Assembly: GCF_030846775.1 (NCBI RefSeq)
Contig: NZ_CP132910.1
Span: 4,343,001-4,407,000 of the forward strand
DNA length: 64,000 bases
Origin: Geothrix sp. 21YS21S-2
GTDB lineage: Bacteria; Acidobacteriota; Holophagae; Holophagales; Holophagaceae
Direction of reading: 5' to 3'
Made by a program: the position numbers and the translations under genes. The notes under the pieces are model-generated. The model worked only from the letters and a program-made list of their open reading frames with translations, was not told the DNA's origin and searched no databases. Within the stretch, counting starts at the first letter, position 1, and each line of letters opens with the position of its first letter. Positions 61,298 to 64,000 of the stretch are shown piece by piece.

Positions 61298-63367
61298 TCA
61301 GGGCCTGCGCAGGCGCAAGGCGTTGAGGACCACTGTGAGCGAACTCAGGCCCATGGCGGCGCCGGCCAGCATGGGGCCGCCGAAGCGGTCCAGCAGGTTG
61401 AAGGCGGCCAGGGGGACCAGGACGAGGTTGTAGCCGAAGGCCCAGGCCAGGTTCTGGCGGATGACGGTGCGGGTGCGCAGGCTGAGGCGGCGGGCCTGGA
61501 GGAGGGGGACGAGGCCTTCGCGCAGGAGGTTCAGGGGCGCGGCGGCCTGGGCCGCCTCGAGGCCGGGGAGGCTGATGCCGGCGTCGGCCTGGGCCAGGGC
61601 GGGGCCGTCGTTCACGCCGTCGCCCACGAAGGCGACGACGGCGCCCTTGGCCTGGAGGTCCTGGATGGCCTGGGCCTTGTCGCCAGGGCGGCAGCCGCCG
61701 CGGGCGTCGGGGATGCCCAGCGCGTTGCCCAGGGCCTGGGCGGGTTCGGGACGGTCGCCGCTGAGGAGGTGGAGGGTCAGGCCCTGGCGGGACAGCTCGG
61801 CGACGGTGGCATGGGCGTCGTCCCGCAGGGCGTCGGCCAGCACCAGGACGCCCAGGAGGCGGTCCCCCTCGGCCAGGCCCACGGTGACCCCGGTGGGGTC
61901 GGCGTCGAAGGGGTGGCCCACGAAGGCGGGGTTGCCCAGGCGCAGGGCGCGGCCTTCCACGGCGCCCTCCACCCCCTGGCCGGGGTGGGAGCGGAAGCCG
62001 CGCACCTCGGCCAGGTCGAGGCCGGCGGCGGCTTCCAGGATGCCGCGGGCCACGGGGTGCTCGGAGTTCCGCTCCAGGGACGCGGCGAGGCGCAGGGTGT
62101 CCGGGTCGCCCTCCGCGCGCTGGAGGACGGGCCTGCCCTGGGTGAGGGTGCCGGTCTTGTCGAAGGCGAGGTCGGTGGCGCGGGCCAGGGCCTCCATGGC
62201 CGAGGCGTCGCGCACCAGGAGGCCGTTGCGGGCCGCGGTGCCCAGCGCCGCGGCCGAGGCCACGGGCGTGGCCAGGCCCAGGGCGCAGGGGCAGGCGATG
62301 ACCAGGAGGGTCACGGCGGGGCGCCAGGCCAGGGCCAGGGCGCCGGTGTGCCACCACCACCCGGCCAGGGTCAGGGCGGAGAGGATGAGCACCGCCGGCA
62401 CGAAGACCGCGGACACCCGGTCCGCCAGTTCCTGGGCCGGGGCGCGGGAGCCCTGGGCCTGGGCCACCTGGCGGGCCAGGCGCGCCAGCCACGTATCGCG
62501 GCCCGTGGAGGAGGCCTCGATCTCCAGGGCGCCGCCGTGGACCATGGCGCCGGCGATGACGGCGTCCCCGGGGCCCTTGGTGACGGGCAGGGGCTCGCCG
62601 GTGAGGAGCGCCTCCTCCACTTCGGCCACGCCTTCGAGGACGGTGCCGTCCACGGGGCTTGCCGAGCCCGGGCGCACCCGCAGGCGGTCCCCGGGCTGCA
62701 CGAGGCGGCTGGGGACCTCCTCCTCCGAGCCGTCCTCCCGCAGGCGGAAGGCCACGGCCGGCGCCAGCTTCACCAGCGCCTCCAGGCTGCCGGTGGCGCG
62801 GTGGCGGGCCTTGACCTCCAGGAACTTGCCCGTGAGGAGGAAGGCGGAAAGGGCCGCGGCGCTCTCGAAGGGCGGGTGGGGCGCGCCCTGCAGGCTCTCC
62901 CACACCGCGAAGACCCAGGTCACCGAGGCACCCAGGGCGATGAGGGTGTCCATGCTCGTCTCGAGCCGCAGGGCCTGGCGGAAGGCGCGGCGGAAGAAGC
63001 CGCTGCCCGCGCCGAAGGCGGAAACGCCCGCCAGGAGCGCCTGGACGGGCCAGGGCAGGTGGAAGAGGTGGAACATGCCGGCCATGAGGGGCAGGGTGCC
63101 GGCCCAGGCCACCGCGACCCGCGCAAGGGCCTCGCGGGAGGGGTCGGCCTCGACGGCCTCCTCCGCGGCCATGCGGTAGCCCCTCGCCTCCAGGGCCTTG
63201 GCGATCTCCGGGTCCCCGGCCGGGGCGCCGGGGAACACCATGCGCACTTCCTCCGTGGCGAGGTTCACCTGCACCTGGGCGACGTCCCCCACGGCGGACA
63301 GCGCCTTCTCCACCCTGCGCACGCAGCTCGCGCAGGTCATGCCCTCGACCTTGAACAGCCTTTCCAC
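61298..63367 (-). CDS. copA: Copper-exporting P1B-type ATPase
   Basis: 689 residues. One N-terminal HMA domain (VEGMTCASCVRRVEKAL). The membrane part holds the CPC motif (VIACPCALGLATPVAS). Phosphorylation site DKTGTLTQGRP, hinge VAFVGDGVNDGPALAQAD. TM7 has YN (AFGYNLVLVPL) and TM8 MGLSS (GAAMGLSSLTVV), the CPC/YN/MXXSS signature of Cu(I) exporters. GTG start. It lies 8 bases after csoR. Confidence 0.96.
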   Translation of the reverse strand: MERLFKVEGMTCASCVRRVEKALSAVGDVAQVQVNLATEEVRMVFPGAPAGDPEIAKALEARGYRMAAEEAVEADPSREALARVAVAWAGTLPLMAGMFHLFHLPWPVQALLAGVSAFGAGSGFFRRAFRQALRLETSMDTLIALGASVTWVFAVWESLQGAPHPPFESAAALSAFLLTGKFLEVKARHRATGSLEALVKLAPAVAFRLREDGSEEEVPSRLVQPGDRLRVRPGSASPVDGTVLEGVAEVEEALLTGEPLPVTKGPGDAVIAGAMVHGGALEIEASSTGRDTWLARLARQVAQAQGSRAPAQELADRVSAVFVPAVLILSALTLAGWWWHTGALALAWRPAVTLLVIACPCALGLATPVASAAALGTAARNGLLVRDASAMEALARATDLAFDKTGTLTQGRPVLQRAEGDPDTLRLAASLERNSEHPVARGILEAAAGLDLAEVRGFRSHPGQGVEGAVEGRALRLGNPAFVGHPFDADPTGVTVGLAEGDRLLGVLVLADALRDDAHATVAELSRQGLTLHLLSGDRPEPAQALGNALGIPDARGGCRPGDKAQAIQDLQAKGAVVAFVGDGVNDGPALAQADAGISLPGLEAAQAAAPLNLLREGLVPLLQARRLSLRTRTVIRQNLAWAFGYNLVLVPLAAFNLLDRFGGPMLAGAAMGLSSLTVVLNALRLRRP

Positions 63368-63375
63368 GTCGGCTC

Positions 63376-63672
63376 CTAGCGGTATTTGAGAAGTTCCATG
63401 AGCTCGTCCACGATGCGGTCCTCGTCGCCGCGCTCGTGGGCCGTGACCACGTGATGCTTGAGGTGGCTCTGGAGGACCAGGTTGCCCACCTTGGCGAGGG
63501 CCCCGTCCACCGCCTTGACCTGCTTGAGGATGTCCACGCAGTAGACCGTCTCGTCCTCCAGCATGCGGAGGATGCCCTCCACGTGCCCCTTCACCGACAG
63601 GAGGCGCCTGCGGGCGTCCTCCCGCACCGGCGTGTCCAGTCGCAGCCCGTGGCCGCAGCAGGGATCCGCCAT
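63376..63672 (-). CDS. csoR: CsoR-family copper-sensing repressor with Cys-His-His site
   Basis: 98 residues, all-helical CsoR/RcnR fold: VREDARRRLLSVKGHVEGIL, CVDILKQVKAVDGALAKVGN. The metal residues are a Cys (VYCVDI), a His (QSHLKHHV) and, in the place of the second Cys of classical CsoR, a His. A CHH site is known from Thermus thermophilus CsoR. An N-terminal CCGHG may also bind metal. It should release DNA on binding Cu(I). Second gene of the copper operon, 7 bases after copZ. Confidence 0.9.
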   Translation of the reverse strand: MADPCCGHGLRLDTPVREDARRRLLSVKGHVEGILRMLEDETVYCVDILKQVKAVDGALAKVGNLVLQSHLKHHVVTAHERGDEDRIVDELMELLKYR

Positions 63673-63679
63673 GGCCGGC

Positions 63680-63883
63680 TCACTGGGCCAGGGTGGCGGA
63701 GAAACCTTCCTCCTCCACCGCGGCGATGAGGGCCGCGGCGTCCGCGGAACCGTCCACCTTGGCCTGGCCGGACGCCAGATCGACTTCGACCGTCCCCTGC
63801 ACGCCCGGCACGGCGGCGAGCGCCTGCTTCACGCCCATGACGCAATGGCCACAGGTCATCCCTTCGATCTTCAACTGGATCAT
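63680..63883 (-). CDS. copZ: Copper chaperone, CopZ-like HMA protein
   Basis: 67 residues, single ferredoxin-like HMA domain with KIEGMTCGHCVMGVKQAL. It should carry Cu(I) to CopA. The start at 63883 has GGGAGAAG upstream; longer in-frame starts would pass through the operator. First gene of the copper operon. Confidence 0.95.
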   Translation of the reverse strand: MIQLKIEGMTCGHCVMGVKQALAAVPGVQGTVEVDLASGQAKVDGSADAAALIAAVEEEGFSATLAQ

Positions 63884-63896
63884 GACTTCTCCCTTA

Positions 63897-63921
63897 TACC
63901 CACCCCCCCTGGGGTGGGGTA
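63897..63921. promoter_or_regulatory. CsoR-type operator upstream of copZ
   Basis: A 25-base imperfect inverted repeat, TACCCACCCC at the left and GGGGTGGGGTA at the right. It closely resembles the C/G-tract operator of Mycobacterium tuberculosis CsoR. It lies between the -10 box and the copZ start, so bound CsoR would block transcription. Confidence 0.8.
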
Positions 63922-63926
63922 AGGCA

Positions 63927-63955
63927 AGCATAGGGTGGGGACCGGTCCCCGTCAA
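63927..63955 (-). promoter_or_regulatory. Promoter of the copper operon
   Basis: On the minus strand, TTGACG (63950-63955) and TATGCT (63927-63932) are 17 bases apart. The spacer contains a perfect 14-base palindrome GGGGACCGGTCCCC (63937-63950), a further possible regulator site. Confidence 0.75.
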
Positions 63956-63982
63956 GATGGCACACTGGACCCTGGAGTGGCC

Positions 63983-64000
63983 ATGGTCCTGGACAATGCG
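63983..64000 (+). CDS. Possible start of a divergent gene, cut by the window end
   Basis: ATG GTC CTG GAC AAT preceded by GGAG at 8 bases upstream. Only six codons are visible, so no product can be given. Confidence 0.3.

Overview
The window is 64 kb of very GC-rich bacterial chromosome, densely packed with genes on both strands. No phage block, transposase or CRISPR array is visible. The gene complement is that of a Gram-negative bacterium with two membranes: OmpA-type proteins, lipoproteins, a menaquinone-type methyltransferase, a pentaheme cytochrome c, a molybdopterin oxidoreductase and many signalling proteins. I suspect an acidobacterium of the Holophaga/Geothrix type. That is an inference from gene style, GC content and cytochromes; no rRNA is present to prove it.

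Layout. 1-8 kb: a hybrid sensor kinase cut by the window edge, a MarC-type membrane protein, UbiE/MenG, an acyl-CoA dehydrogenase, an erythromycin-esterase-like protein, and a small protein with a double-glycine-like leader. 8-15.6 kb: an envelope and signalling block with a chitin-binding/FN3 protein, a DMT-like membrane protein, an FHA hybrid kinase, a Ser/Thr kinase with a TonB-like tail coupled to an OmpA lipoprotein, a PhoB-type regulator, an OmpA barrel protein and a Lys/Ala-rich secreted protein. 15.6-21 kb: a 118-base hairpin, a FecR/YXWXP repeat protein, TatD, and an NtrC-type activator coupled to a MerR regulator. 21.1-23.1 kb: a lower-GC islet with two unrecognised secreted proteins and a gene remnant beside tRNA-Pro(GGG). 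23.2-25.9 kb: surE-acyP-apt, a BrnT/BrnA toxin-antitoxin pair and a zinc-ribbon protein. 25.9-29.2 kb: a molybdopterin enzyme coupled to a fused iron-sulfur/membrane-anchor subunit.

29.6-44.6 kb holds the most striking locus: five minus-strand genes joined by 4-base overlaps or a 1-base gap. They encode an N-anchored beta-propeller, a VIT/VWA protein, a 2,528-residue helical-repeat protein, a secreted protein of unknown function, and a fusion of a penicillin-binding-type transpeptidase with a SpoIID-like domain. All five are predicted to be exported or membrane-anchored, so the locus looks like an undescribed envelope or peptidoglycan machine. The last two proteins recall the YfaA and YfaQ families of the enterobacterial alpha-2-macroglobulin locus, but no macroglobulin is present.

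44.6-57 kb is mostly housekeeping: a HEXXH metallopeptidase, bacteriohemerythrin, topA, dprA, rpmB, tsaB, rimI, a ClC channel under a coupled MarR regulator, and a PQQ-type propeller. 57-59 kb has a pentaheme cytochrome between a 60-base repeat of the 3' end of a DNA methyltransferase gene and the methyltransferase itself. 59-64 kb has an NtrY-like kinase and a copper operon (copZ-csoR-copA-YHS protein) with a recognisable promoter and a CsoR-type operator.
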